Positions 50,768 through 62,698 of a stretch of 64,000 nucleotides of DNA are shown piece after piece. Numbering within the stretch: position 1 is the stretch's first letter; every line of letters begins with the position of its first letter. The DNA is from Citrus sinensis. Taxonomy: Eukaryota; Streptophyta; Magnoliopsida; Sapindales; Rutaceae. Position numbers and translations under genes: made by a program. The notes below the pieces were generated by a model. That model did no database searches, was not told the DNA's origin, and was given only the letters and a program-made list of their open reading frames with translations. The DNA is taken from the NCBI RefSeq assembly GCF_022201045.2, contig NC_068557.1, forward strand, positions 25,583,501 through 25,647,500. Direction: 5' to 3'.

Positions 50768-50815
50768 CGCCCTTTTTTTTCCCCGGCGCGGGGGGGGGGG
50801 TGGGGGGGGGGGGAA
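50768..50815. repeat. Poly-T / CCCCGGCGCG / poly-G low-complexity tract
   Basis: A T-run is followed by CCCCGGCGCG and two G-runs of about 12 bases separated by T. Neighbouring DNA is AT-rich, so this is strikingly out of place. Confidence 0.85.
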
Positions 50816-51273
50816 GGAAAAGTAAAAAAACTTGGCTTGACTCCATAGTTGCATATTCAATCCAAGATCTCTTATATTGTTCACATCTATATAAGTGAAT
50901 TTATATTAATTTGAAAAAGAAAACCCTTTAAAGAATGACATAAAACTTTTCATATGGATAGTCATCAACAAATAAATTTAACAAAAATGTTTATAGCGCC
51001 AATGTCCATACTTTATAAAATATGAATTTGAACAATATATACATTATTTATTATTTTATCATAGCATATTGTTGCTTTGTGCAAAACAATAATGTAGTAT
51101 TTTGTTTTACTAGAAAATAGCTAAAGTATTTGTATTTTAGCTAACAGCACTAACTTTCGGAATGGAGAAGTACTATATCATTCAGAAATTTATATAGATG
51201 GTTACGTGGTGAAATAAGGCCAAATGTCACACCATTATGAAATCAATTATTTTGTAGTACTAAACCTTATTTA

Positions 51274-51472
51274 GTAGTGTGGTTGGACAAATATATATTA
51301 GAAGTTACGATAATTGTATGGTAATGAAAATTGAAAAGCCTGTTTACTATTTTTATCAAAACAATTTTTAAATAATCATATTTACTCTAAACTTAATTCA
51401 TAGCTACAAATTTTTTATCTATATAACAATTGTGACTTAAAAAGCCACGTCACCTCAATACCAAAAAGCAAC
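51274..51472 (+). mobile_element. Tourist-like MITE (M1), copy g, internally deleted
   Basis: The right end CACCTCAATACCAAAAAGCA matches the M1 terminus and is followed by TAA; the left end is preceded by TTA. At 199 bp it is shorter than other copies. Confidence 0.55.
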
Positions 51473-51811
51473 TAAAACCATTCCCCAAAACCAATTATCA
51501 AAATCATGTCGTTTCCAAGAAACTATCATGCCAAGGCCATGAATTAATATTGAATCTTTGATTTCGACCATAATTAAATCAAAGTCTTGGAAGTGGTCCT
51601 ACGTACTAGATATATCAACTAATGTGGACCTACCAAAGATGCCAAATCACTATATCAATAGCAAACTGACAAATGGCAACAATTTTGAAAACCTTTATTT
51701 TCCTTTTTAGTTTTTAGTCATATCGTGGAAAAGAAATATGAAAATTATATGTTACCCATAATTGCTATATACAAGAGGTCGTATAATCAAATTGGATAAC
51801 ATGCAACTCTT

Positions 51812-51817
51812 TATATA
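51812..51817 (+). promoter_or_regulatory. TATA box of the bHLH gene
   Basis: TATATA lies 94 bp before the start codon, in a normal position for a short plant leader. Confidence 0.6.
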
Positions 51818-51910
51818 CATGTATATATCAAGAGATTGGGAGTAAGAGAAAGTTTCTTAAGGCTTGCTTTTCTGTAAAGCGCTGAGTTGAAGAGTTGCTA
51901 AACTTGTCTA

Positions 51911-53231
51911 ATGGCATTAGAGAATCGTAACACATCTGATGATCAGCCTGCTGGAGTCATGGGTTTTTTCTCAAATGGCAGCTTTTTTGATCATCATCAA
52001 CAGCCTCAGCTTTGCATGAGCTTTGCTGATAACAACATTCAAAGTGAAGCCTTAGTTGTTCCTTCCATAGGATTGATAGCTGATTTCAGCCATGATACCA
52101 GTAACGGAAAGAAGGCGGCGGCGCATACTGTTGAAAGTTTTATGAATTTGTCTCCCACTCCGGCTTCTGGAAGTGGGTTGTTAAGTGTAAATAATAAGGT
52201 TAATTAATTACTAGTCTTTCTTTTATTTATTAATTTATTTCTATCGTTTCTTGTTGAGTCGTTTATTTTGTGTAGGGAACTGGCATGCAGGGCTTGAGTG
52301 GAAGAAAAAGAAAGAGAAACAATGAGAGAGTGGTGGAGAAACCAAAAGAAGTGATTCATGTAAGAGCAAAAAGAGGTCAAGCCACTGACAGTCACAGTTT
52401 GGCTGAAAGGGTATGTTTATATCATGTATCCGAATATTTTTCTCATTATATTAAAATAAATAATAATTTAATTTGAAGATATATATCACATAGAAATATA
52501 TATACAAATATATGATTCAGCAGATGCATCTTAATTCTAGGTGAGAAGAGAGAAAATAAATGAGAGGCTGAGATGCTTACAGGACTTGGTTCCAGGATGC
52601 TACAAGGTAAGAATTGCTGTTATCATTCTTTGCACTAAAAAAGGAAGAAAAAAATAAATCTCAAGTTATAATAATATCTGTCTTATGAATGTGCAGACAA
52701 TGGGAATGGCAGTGATGTTGGATGTTATTATTAATTATGTTCGATCTCTGCAGAATCAAATTGAGGTGCATCCTTGTCAAGAAATTTTTCTATGCCGCCC
52801 GAAACTATATATAAAATTTTATCACGTCTTTTCTTTACATTAATATTTGAGTAACATGTATTGCCAATTTTGTACATGTTCTAGTTTCTCTCCATGAAGC
52901 TTTCAGCAGCAAGTATGTACTATGACTTCAACTCGGAGCTGGATACAACAGAAACAATGCCGGTAGACCTAAAATCCTTGAGCACAAATTCTTATAATAT
53001 ATGTTTTGATTTCTTGAATAATTTGAAAATGTAATTGATTCTTTTGTTGATGATGAAGCTGATTTACTTAATCAATCAATGATTTATAAATTGGGAGTAA
53101 ATCTAATAATTAAAGACTAATATCTATTTATGTTGTAGGGGACAAATGAATGTGATGCACAAGACATGGAGAGGATGGTGAGAGAAGGGTATGGAGGCCC
53201 TTCTTACTTCCACTCTGCTTGGTCTCTTTGA
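51911..53231 (+). CDS. bHLH transcription factor, BEE/HBI1-like
   Basis: Six exons, 51911-52198, 52276-52410, 52541-52606, 52697-52765, 52885-52962 and 53139-53231, all phase 0, give 242 residues. The basic region holds RAKRGQATDSHSLAERVRREK with the His136-Glu140-Arg144 pattern used to contact E-box/G-box DNA. Helix 1 is INERLRCLQDLVPGC, helix 2 MLDVIINYVRSLQNQIE, and FLSMKL follows. This is the pattern of plant bHLH subfamily XII (BEE1-3, HBI1, bHLH75 and relatives), which promote growth downstream of brassinosteroid and other hormones. An Arg/Lys cluster GRKRKR (105-110) could be a nuclear signal. Oddities: relatives usually have GKA and LDE before helix 2, but here they read GMA (Met167) and LDV (Val173). 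The C-terminus GGPSYFHSAWSL is short. Confidence 0.93.
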
Positions 53232-53325
53232 ATGCAAGACTTAAATATAAATTTCCTATGTTCTTGCTTATCAAAAGAAGTTGCAAATTAAACCCTGTTG
53301 TATACACCATATATATGCTTATGGC

Positions 53326-53331
53326 AATAAA
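53326..53331 (+). terminator. Polyadenylation signal of the bHLH gene
   Basis: AATAAA lies 95 bp past the stop codon. Confidence 0.5.
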
Positions 53332-54723
53332 CAATAATTATAAAGAAAAGCAAGGATACTGTAATCTCGTATTAATTCCCGTATAAATATAATTAATGCA
53401 TGTACTCCACTAGTAATTATTGATTGGATTTGGTTAATGTTTGATTACTCTCTTCGGTCTTCGTTATCGAATATTGAGTATCAAAAGTCAGCAGATTATT
53501 GTCAAGGACATCGAGAAAGATACAAATTGTTAATTTGGTTGCTAGATATATGTAATCCTTTATCCAATGAAAGACACATGAATCTACTTTTAATTTTTAT
53601 CAACAATTATATGGGATCCCTTTCATGTACCATGATAGCGATCAATGATGATATTGATAAGCTATGTACATAAAGATAATGCATGGATCCCACAGTTTGA
53701 TTTAGTCACATTTATATAATTAAATTATGTTGGCAAATAAACATCTATTGTATATGGTTGAGAAATAATGGTAGTTACGGAAAAGAAAGTACAATGAATC
53801 TATGAAAGAAGTTGGGTGGGTGAAGACAGATTGAATTATATAGGGCCACGTTAATAATATTCTGCTTCCCACAAGAGAATTGAGTGAAGCTGATCAACAC
53901 CTCCCTCACAGCCATAGGATCATTTTAGCTAGCAGTAGTTCTTATTTTCTTTCATATGATTCACGAACAGTAACACCACGTACATCACCCAGTTAAGATC
54001 ACGTATTTGAATTCTCATGCATTTATTATTGTTTTTTATCCACCCTCATCATATTCATCACGTTCCACGTGTTAGACTATGATATAATTGGTCAAATAAT
54101 ATTATGCTGCATGATCCAACTCCATCATGAGGAGAAAGCCACATCAGCCAGGGGGTCCTTATTAATTATGATTCACTGGCGCAAAGAAGCCCATTAAGGT
54201 AATTCATCTCTACTAGTTCTTACTAATTAAATATTAGTTTGTAAAATTAATTTATAAAATTAATCAAATCCCCAAGCCCAAGTGATCGTGATTTGTGAAT
54301 GTGCTGTAAAATCAGTTTAGCTAAACATGATTGCATGAATCGTTTGATCTTTCCTAATTTGTGCTCATTTGTGTGCAAATAGCATTTTCCTTTTTCAAAG
54401 GGTAGGGACAATATTTTATTTACAACCACAATGCCCAGGCTCAGGCACCCTAGCTAGCGTGTTTGCACTACGAGAAGTTGGTAAGCCCTGGTTAGCCAAA
54501 TCTTTGAGAAAAAAATAAAAATGAAAATAATGTAAACCTTCTCACAAAAAAAAAAATTGTTCAATGTATCAAACAAATTTCAGCATATCAATAATATAGT
54601 TAACATAGTCCCGCCCCACCCATAAACTAATTATACAAACTCTCACATATAAACTGAAAATAATGGATAAATAAAATAAAAAGTAATTAGTGTTCAATGC
54701 GGACGTAAAATTGAGATACTTAA

Positions 54724-54962
54724 AATACATTTGGAATTGAGGTTGGACAATTATAACTTAAAAATTACAGTACTAAAGTGTTTAATAAACACTAACTGCT
54801 GTAACTTTTAAATTATGTTAATATAATTTTTTATTTATATAATAAAAAATTTATTATATCTTTAATTATTTTATCAAAATTTATATTTATTATATATTAT
54901 TAACTTTTATTTAATACTTATAATTTTTTTCTACGGCACAGCACCTCAGCCCCAAAACCCTC
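54724..54962 (-). mobile_element. Tourist-like MITE (M1), copy h, inverted
   Basis: It reads on the minus strand as M1: its + strand left end (ATTTGGAATTGAGG) and the block 'gtttaataaacactaactgctgtaac' are the complement of the usual right end. A TAA precedes it. It is about 240 bp. Confidence 0.6.
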
Positions 54963-55228
54963 AGCAAATAGTAATTGTACCATCATTAATTATTGTGCAG
55001 TAAACTATTAATATGGTCCCTAGCATTTAACAAAATATCACTCCAGTGAAAAACTATTATGAGTTAGTCATTTGTGTTCCGCAATGAATGTCAATTACAC
55101 GTGAATGTTAAAAAAATTGAGAGCATTAAACAGAGTCGCATGGATTTTTTCGCCCATTGCTTCATAATGATAAATCATCTACTAAATTTCCAACTTCCCA
55201 TTTCTCCACCATCTTCGAAGAAGAAGAA

Positions 55229-57584
55229 ATGTTGCAGGCTTTTATCTCTCCTGCGCACGTGAGACTCCCGACTGCACGTGTTCAGGCTCCGTTTCTCCCC
55301 CCACCAGTCGCCTTTCCCACCACTCAGCCTCTGATGCCGCCACGTGTTCTCCGATCGCTAGCCGCAGTGAGGAGGTGCCGTTCGCCTGCATTCCTTGACC
55401 TCAATGGTGGCAAAGGGTACTTCCATTAGCTTTTTTTAAGCAATTTTATTTGAGGGGTTCTGATGGAAATTCTGAAATAAATTTATTGCGCTTAAAATTT
55501 AGTAGTCTGGGCATAAAGTTTACATTTTTGTTGTAATTATGTGATATCACCTCACCCAAAAAATTTATAAGCTTTTATGTTTGTAGAATGAGTGAGTTTC
55601 ATGATGTTGAGCTTCAAGTCCGAGATTACGAGTTGGATCAATATGGTGTTGTCAACAATGCTGTCTATGCTAGTTATTGTCAACATGGTAAGAATTTTTT
55701 TTCTTTTTCTCTTCTAATTAATTTTGTCAGAATGTATAAAATTTGAGGGACTTATTGGTTGTAAGTGTTTGCTTATTCTTGGATTTGTTATACCGTTGCT
55801 TACCATTGTTAAGTGTTTAGTTTTGATTTCTGCTTAGATGTTGATAGGCCTTGCACTACCATTGCTTACCATTGTTAAGTGTTTAGTATTGGTTGCTGCT
55901 TAGATGTTGATGGCCCTTGCGCTTCATCTCTTCACTAAATATATTAGATACTGCCGGTGTTTTGGGATCCTAAAGACTAATGATTTTTGTCTCTACTATT
56001 AGATCGGGTTTTTCAGTGTTCATTTGCTTGACATTATATAGCTTAAGATGACACTGTATTTTGATTTTTGATTATGAGTTTGTTGTTTGCCATCAGAATC
56101 TTGAGTATAAATTAGCTCGCATTGACGCATCTGTTTATCAGCTTTTCGTTTTTTACTTCGCCTCTTTTCTTCTGCACTACATGATTTACAACATTCAATT
56201 CTCTCGCTCCCTCCCCCACTTGTCCTGATCTTGCCTTTCAGTCTGATTTTGAGCAACACTACTGGAGTAAAGTCAAAAGGGGTTTTCCCTTGTCAACAAT
56301 TCACATGCGGTGCACTGTTGTGACTGTCTCCATTTTCCTTCATGACAGCCTCTACTAAACACACTGGAGTCACTTTCTGTGGCTTTTGCTGTTTCTTTTT
56401 AAGCAGAATAGCTTGTAATAGTTTTTTTTATTTGTGATATATTGTTGTTTAAAAATCTTATTTCAACCTCAAACATAGTGATTCTTTTATCATTGATTCA
56501 TTTATCTTCATGTGTTCCGTCACTTGGTGGTTAGTATTAAGTTGATGGCTTTGAAGTATATCCTTGTGGTCATTTATTTGTCAAAGTAGCTCATCTAGTA
56601 AAAATTATGTTGTCCAGACTAGCATATGCTATCATTTGTATACGTGGCCGCCATTAGTTATCTGCCTATCATGCATTTGTGTGTGTATGCCAATGCACCT
56701 CTTCTCTTCTATTTAATGACTAAAAGAATATCGTTTACATATCAAGGAATAGCTCTGTTAATTTTATGTTGTTAAAACACTATTGACATAGAGTGAACAT
56801 TTGTCCTTAATATATGTTAATCAGGTCGGCATGAATTTTTTGAAAGGATTGGCATCAATTGCGACGAAGTTGCCCGCACTGGTGAATCATTGGCGCTGTC
56901 AGAGTTGTCACTCAAGTTCCTTGCACCTCTGAGAGTATGCCTTGATATTTAAACTTATGACTGTTAAACCTCTTGTCTACTTACTTATCGATATATTTAG
57001 GTATACAAGTAAGGCACTATACCTTATGCTACAACACCATGATCCCCTGATTGGTTCCTTGCTTTTCTTTGAGTTAGATATTAAGGTGAAGCTTTTATTG
57101 TCATGTACCGACATTTGACTAAAATATAAATAGAAATCATTGGTTTTGAAATCCATTAAAAACCTCCCTTGCATTTTGAAAATTGTTATAGAATTATCTA
57201 ATTTATTGGAGGATTCCCACACATTTTGTATCTCATGTGTGTATCTGTTCTCATGGTGTTTTGCTAGTAGAGTGGGGACAAGTTTGTTGTGAAGGTTAGG
57301 ATTTCTGGTGGTTCAGCTGTCCGCTTAATCTTTGATCACTTCATCTTTAAGCTTCCAAATCATGAGGTTTGTAGTTGTGACCCTGAACTGCACTTGTACT
57401 GTTGTACATAGTTTTCAGAAACTGTCATGATCCTCAGTAAGCACTCTTTAACTTTCTTGTGCAGCCAATTTTGGAGGCTAAGGGCACTGCAGTTTGGCTT
57501 GACAAAAACTACCGTCCAGTCCGTATTCCACCAGAGATGAGATCTAAAATTGCTCAATTCCTTCGCCAAGAAGAGCCTAAATGA
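55229..57584 (+). CDS. Acyl-ACP/acyl-lipid thioesterase (ALT family), plastid
   Basis: Five exons, 55229-55416, 55587-55687, 56825-56934, 57271-57366 and 57465-57584, with GT-AG introns, give 204 residues. The first 62 residues are rich in Arg, Pro, Ser and Ala and poor in acidic residues, a chloroplast transit peptide. The mature part is one hotdog fold: [20 protein letters not shown] carries the catalytic Asp (Asp80) and the G-x-V-N-N signature of 4HBT thioesterases. '[11 protein letters not shown]', '[18 protein letters not shown]' and '[12 protein letters not shown]' follow. Plant ALT enzymes hydrolyse acyl-ACP or beta-ketoacyl-ACP in plastids, releasing medium-chain fatty acids or ketoacids; the substrate of this one cannot be read from sequence. 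The frame opens earlier, but the first ATG is at 55229. Confidence 0.93.
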
Positions 57585-58687
57585 TTTTAATGCGACAATT
57601 ACTTTGTGGAAAGAGTTCTTGGCTAAATATAGAGTCAATCTACATTCAAACATTCTTTCTCAGGACAGGTTTGTTAAGAAAATTTAACCCTCATAGGATT
57701 ATCCCACTATTTCACTGATGTCTGATGCGTGAAATTTTTCTTGGCTGTGTTTTGGGATAATAAGCAATCAAACCTATGTCTTTGAAGAGTGTAAAAATGC
57801 GACCTCAGGCTTCATACCAGATTCTCATGTTATACGTTCATCTGATGCAAATGATAACGCAAGAGTGGTGATGTTATTGTACTACAATTTCCACTGCTGT
57901 TCTAACAACGAGGTTAAGGATTATCAAACCGATACATTCCACTATGGGAATGGGCCAATATTTCACAAAATAAGCCTTAGCAGGCTTCGAAAATTAGTTT
58001 GCGTAACTAAGATGAACCCATCAGACCCCGTGAAGAAAGGATAAGACCGAATATGAAGTGCATAATGAGAAATTGAGTTAGGATAAGACCCTTCCAAAAC
58101 TCTTATAAAACCCTCTTTTCTATTTTAATTACAAAAATAGCCTTTACGTTATATTATCCTTCGGGAAAAAATTCCACAGATCTTGTCTTATCATGCTATA
58201 ACAAAATTTAAAAATTTTCTTATTTAACTTTTGAAATTTTTATTTCAGTTTCAGTTGTCTCGTGTAATCTAAAATCATCTCAATAAACATATTATCCACG
58301 GTTAAAATAAAATATAGAAACCTGAGCCCCCCCCCCCCCCAGCCTTTTTCTTTTAACGCATTGAAGATAGGTGAACTTAAAAATGTAGGGACTTTCGTCA
58401 GATATTTGAAGCGGTGTTAGAAGATTTACACCTGAGAAAGGTGACGCGTAAGTTTGCAAACAGACCCTGCACACAGCACACTCGTACAGAGTACAAACAT
58501 CTAGACTGGTCCTGTTACACCAGCTGGTTGACACGTGGTTGGTTTGATTGCCAGTTGAGATTTGCTATAAAGACAATATCATCTGCTTTGAATAGCCTAC
58601 CCCACGATCGAACCAGAAGTATTTGGCTCTGAAACCCAAAATTCCTAAAGAAAGACCAAAGGAAGAAAAGGAAGAGAGTAAAAAGAG
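57585..58687. other. ALT 3' flank and USP promoter
   Basis: A C-run lies at 58327-58340. No further gene is seen. Confidence 0.5.
58566..58572 (+). promoter_or_regulatory. TATA box of the USP gene
   Basis: TATAAAG lies 116 bp before the start codon. Confidence 0.6.
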
Positions 58688-60408
58688 ATGGACAAGAAGA
58701 AAGTGATGGTGGCTATAGATGAGAGTGAGTGTCGCCACTATGCTCTCCAATGGGCACTTGAAAATCTAGGCGATGCGATATCCAAGTCTGACCTTATCAT
58801 CTTCACTGCTCGGCCTACTGAATTTATTTATGTTCAGGCTTCCATGTTTGGTGCTGCTCGTAAGTCTCCCTTTTCTTCTTTCTTTGTATCTTATCTTGTT
58901 TTGAATATTGGATTTGTTTGCTTGATTAGATTGACTCTGTTGCTGCCTTTGGGGAATTTCAATCTTTGATTGATTGATTCGCTAATCGCCATCACAATTG
59001 ATGTGGAGTGTTGACTTTGATTACACCTTTATTAGTATGTAATTAAGCGGCACCTATGAACGTGTGCTATGTCATTTCTCACAACAGTTGGGACAACTTT
59101 TTATGTGCAGCATTACTCTAATTTCTATCATTTAGTTCAATTTCGTGACTTTCAGCACCAGACTTGCTTATGTCCATACAAGAAAATCAAAAGAAGGCTG
59201 CATTGGCTCTATTGGGAAGAGCAAAGGAGATTTGTGCTAAGCATGGGGTACACTTTTCTTTGCTGATACTTTTGTCTAAAGTCTTGCATGTTGCTTAGGG
59301 TGATTTAACGAATTATTTTTCTCTTTGTTTATATAGTTTTGTACCTATTTGAAGAAGGGATACAAGCAAAAATGGTTTTGAAATTCTTTTACCAATTCCA
59401 TTCCATTTGCTTGTGCTTTTAATATGAAGTTATTGACATCATGTTGAAGGTTCGTATGTGTTTCTGGGATAACATCCTCTCTACTTGGATATCATATTTG
59501 TTATAAATGAAAAACACTTGGGTAAAACTGAATTCTTATGTGTGATGATGCCGCTTAAGCTCCTGTTACTTTCTTAACAGCTGATTTTTTTTTTTTAATT
59601 TAAGAATACCATCAGTTTCAGTGCAAACTAGTCTCGTATGCTGTATTAAAATTTGTTATTTGCCTTGGTTCAGGTTGTTGCAGAGACAATGACAGAGATG
59701 GGGGATCCTAAAATTGTCATATGTGAAGCAGCAGAAAAGCACAAAATCCAGTTACTTATAGTAGGTAGCCATAGCCGTGGACCTATACAGAGGTTAGTCT
59801 AAACTTTTGGATAGCTGATTCATTGCTTTCTCATGGTTATGTGTATGTTGGTGCTAGGATTAGTTGCCTGAATAATATTCTTCGACAAAGAAATTATTAC
59901 CAACTATTTTGGGTATAGGGTACATCATGCAAATAATAATAAATCCTTCTCACATAGTCTTTGAATTACTAGTGTGGGGTTCCATCACGAATGTTGACAG
60001 TCTGAAACTATGACAATAGACGAAAGTTGTTAGAGCTGTCACTCATCTGCTGATATACATAGCTCTTTGCCAATAGATCCATTCTCAAATTTCTTAAGTT
60101 GCTGCCCTTTCTTTGTATAATTTTAAGGGATTACTTCTGCTTACACTCAATAAAACCCATTAAACCTTTCCATCAACTTTCCCTCTCTGTGCTTGCATTG
60201 CAAAGACCCTTCTTTGACATCACATCTTATCACCAGCAGGGGCAGTCTTGGATTTGGGTGCTAATTTGTACTTTAGCAGCTGCATGTTTATGCATCTTGG
60301 ATGTTAATGCGCGTTTTTTGCAACAGGGCTTTTCTGGGAAGTGTTAGCAATTACTGTGTTCATAATGCCAAGTGCCCTGTGCTTGTGGTGAGGAAGCCAG
60401 TTGAATGA
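58688..60408 (+). CDS. Universal stress protein A-like
   Basis: Four exons, 58688-58859, 59156-59247, 59674-59792 and 60327-60408, give 154 residues, typical for a single-domain plant USP. The N-terminal strand is KKVMVAIDESE. The C-terminal nucleotide loop is LLIVGSHSRGPIQRAFLGS, then VSNYCVHNAKCPVLVVRKP. The ATP-type USP motif is G-2x-G-9x-G-S; here the second Gly is Ser122, while Gly119, Gly132 and Ser133 are kept. Plant USPs of this type act in the cytosol or nucleus in stress responses, often as dimers that bind nucleotides; whether this one binds ATP is uncertain. A decayed tandem copy follows at 61492. A polyadenylation signal is at 60592. Confidence 0.94.
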
Positions 60409-61491
60409 ATGCACTCGAGCAAGATATAAGAAACTGAATCTTCAGCTGTAACCTAGAGGGAATAAAAAACGGAGTTAAGCGGTCATTACCAACTTGGCCT
60501 AATGAAAGTGAAATTAATTATTTGTTCAAATGTAGTTTGATGTTGTGGAAAAATGAGTGTTGTATAAAGATGTGGAGTTTGTAACTTTATAAATAAAGTG
60601 GATGAAGTAAGTTAAGGTGGCTTCCGTTTAATATTTGATGGATTGTCGTGTGCATCTTATTCTTTCGACTGCCTTATTGAAAGTGCCGAGAGATTTCAAT
60701 TAGTCTTCTTTCACCGTTGATACCTTACCAAGTACGTACATTAAGTTTAAAAGCTCATTGTCTTAATGGCATCTCTTTGCTCTGAATCTCTGATGGTTTT
60801 TTTGTGACAGGATCATAATTGAATTTACGTTCTTCAAATGAGTGGGCGCGGATTGACTGTCAACGTATTGTTTCATTAACATCTCAAGGCCCCCTCCTCT
60901 CCTTCAAAAGGTGGGAAAAATAAAAAAGAATGTGTTGTTCTATGATGATGTTTTGTTCTCATCAAGCACATATAGTGCCGGCAGGAGTCAGGATTTAAAT
61001 ACTGACGGCAAGAAACTGGAAGAGATCCGAAGCCACCAAAGCTAATAATCACTTTGCATCTAATTCATTGACAATTATGAACAACCACCAACCTTTTTAT
61101 ACGTAATATGGCAATAATAAAAAAGAAAGAGTAAAATGCAGAGTACAACCGCATCCTTATGATTATGGGAACGTAAGTTGAATAGGCTAATAGGTTTAAG
61201 ACAAAGAGATTAATATAATTGAAAATCCAAAGAAAAAACAAGTCTTATCCAAACTACACTGCATAAAATATCCTCAATAGCGAGTCCACTTCATCATTTG
61301 ACTTTACAGTTATGATCTGGAAGCACGGGCCTCCTTATTTACCAGCTAGCTTATGCACAAAACAGCGTCTTCACCATCAAGCAGTTAAGTTAAAAACCTA
61401 GATGTTCATTTTACGCACTCTTCTTTTACAAATGTGATCGCATTTGTTTTGGAACCATTTGTCTATCCGTGTTCTACAACCCGAGAAAAAG
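60409..61491. other. Intergenic DNA between the USP gene and its pseudogene
   Basis: Contains the USP 3' UTR (to about 60610). The rest shows no gene or obvious repeat. Confidence 0.5.
60592..60597 (+). terminator. Polyadenylation signal of the USP gene
   Basis: AATAAA lies 183 bp past the stop codon. Confidence 0.5.
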
Positions 61492-62698
61492 ATGGCAGAG
61501 GTCATTGTAGCCGCAGAACCTGCGGAAGGAGTGGGTGAGAGGAAGGTGATGGTGGCCATTGATGAGAGCGAGCAGAGTCACTATGCGCTCATGTGGGTTC
61601 TTGACAATCTCAAAGAATCAATATCCAAGTTTCCACTAATTATCTTCATGGCACAGCCGCCCACCAAGTCCGAGTTCGTGTTTACCGCACCTTTTGGTTA
61701 TGCTCGCTTGTACTCTTCTGCTTTAACCAGTTAGGTCTTTATACATACATAAACACTCCTAATCGTTTCTCAACTTTCAAGCAACCTTGAGGATTAGCTG
61801 TATATGAACTATTTTCTTTTGTCTAAAAAATTTCTTGATTTGATATTGTGCATGTGAAGTAAGGTAACTGTTAGGTATTGAACTCATGGTAACCAGTTTC
61901 TAATCTTTTGCATACACAGCACAAGGTTTTGTCAACTGTGCTGAAGAAAAACAACGGAAGCTGACATTGGCTTTTTTGCAGAAAGTAAAGGACATTCTTT
62001 CTAGTCAAGGGGTATGGCTATGTCTTTTGATTCTTTAATGGAAAAATGTTACTTAGCATTTATATTTGTCTCATTTTTCCTTTGTTTTATTATTTTCTCT
62101 GATTGCCAAAGCAGAGCGTGTGAAAATAAAAGGTTAATTCTTATTGCTTTCCACTAATTTACAGGTAAAAGCATATATGGTTGTGGAGGTATGGGATCCT
62201 ACAATGGCCATATGAAATGCAGTTCAGAAAGTGGATGTCAATCTACTTATTTTGGGTGAACATGGCCTTGGAAAAATCAAGAGGTTAATTAGTTCTTCCT
62301 CTTGTAACTTCAATAAAATACATATATATGGTGACTATTGTTTTCTAGTTTTTTTCAAACTGGGAAAACATTATTTCTTTGATGCTCACGGCTTTGGACA
62401 GGACATATCGTAAACTAAGTTAACAGACTATTCAGATTGGATACAAATAATGGACAATAAATAAATAAAATGAAAATCAGACGTGATTATTTTGCAATCT
62501 GAATTTGGATGCAAAATGAAACTACCATATATCCAATTCCCTGTATTACTAGGTTCTTTGTTTCAATATAGTTATAAATAATATATGTCATTATTGAAAG
62601 CTGGCATTAAGAGTCTGCTACGGGGCTTTGATAGGGAGCGTAAGCAATTACTACATTAGAACTCGAAATGTCCTGTTCCCGTAGTGAAGAAACCATGA
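61492..62698 (+). pseudogene. Universal stress protein pseudogene
   Basis: The four-exon layout copies its neighbour: 61492-61705, 61920-62011 (92 bp, same as the neighbour's exon 2), 62165-62283 (119 bp, same as its exon 3) and about 62624-62698. Recognisable text includes RKVMVAIDESEQSHYALMWV, LAFLQKVKDIL and NLLILGEHGLGKIKR. Lesions: the first donor is GC instead of GT (61706-61707); exon 3 has an in-frame TGA after 'PTMAI' (near 62213); the last acceptor AG is GG (62622-62623); and exon 4 shifts frame, since 'IGSVSNYY' and the closing CPVPVVKKP are in different frames. The N-terminus is about 14 residues longer than the neighbour. It is most likely a tandem duplicate that decayed. A short truncated protein from exon 1 (to the TAG near 61734) remains possible. 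Confidence 0.85.

Larger units (their letters stand above)
49442..51910. other. Intergenic DNA and bHLH promoter
   Basis: No gene is seen in the first 1.8 kb. A C-T-G low-complexity block lies at 50768-50815 and an M1 MITE at 51274-51472. The bHLH promoter occupies the end, with a TATA box at 51812-51817. Confidence 0.5.
53232..55228. other. Intergenic DNA
   Basis: Holds the bHLH 3' UTR, an inverted M1 MITE (54724-54962) and otherwise nothing gene-like. A frame at 53437-53673 shows no domain. Confidence 0.5.

Noticed and set aside
55157-55228. Upstream extension of the ALT frame starting at TTG
   Set aside because: Same reason; the ATG at 55229 gives a typical transit peptide.
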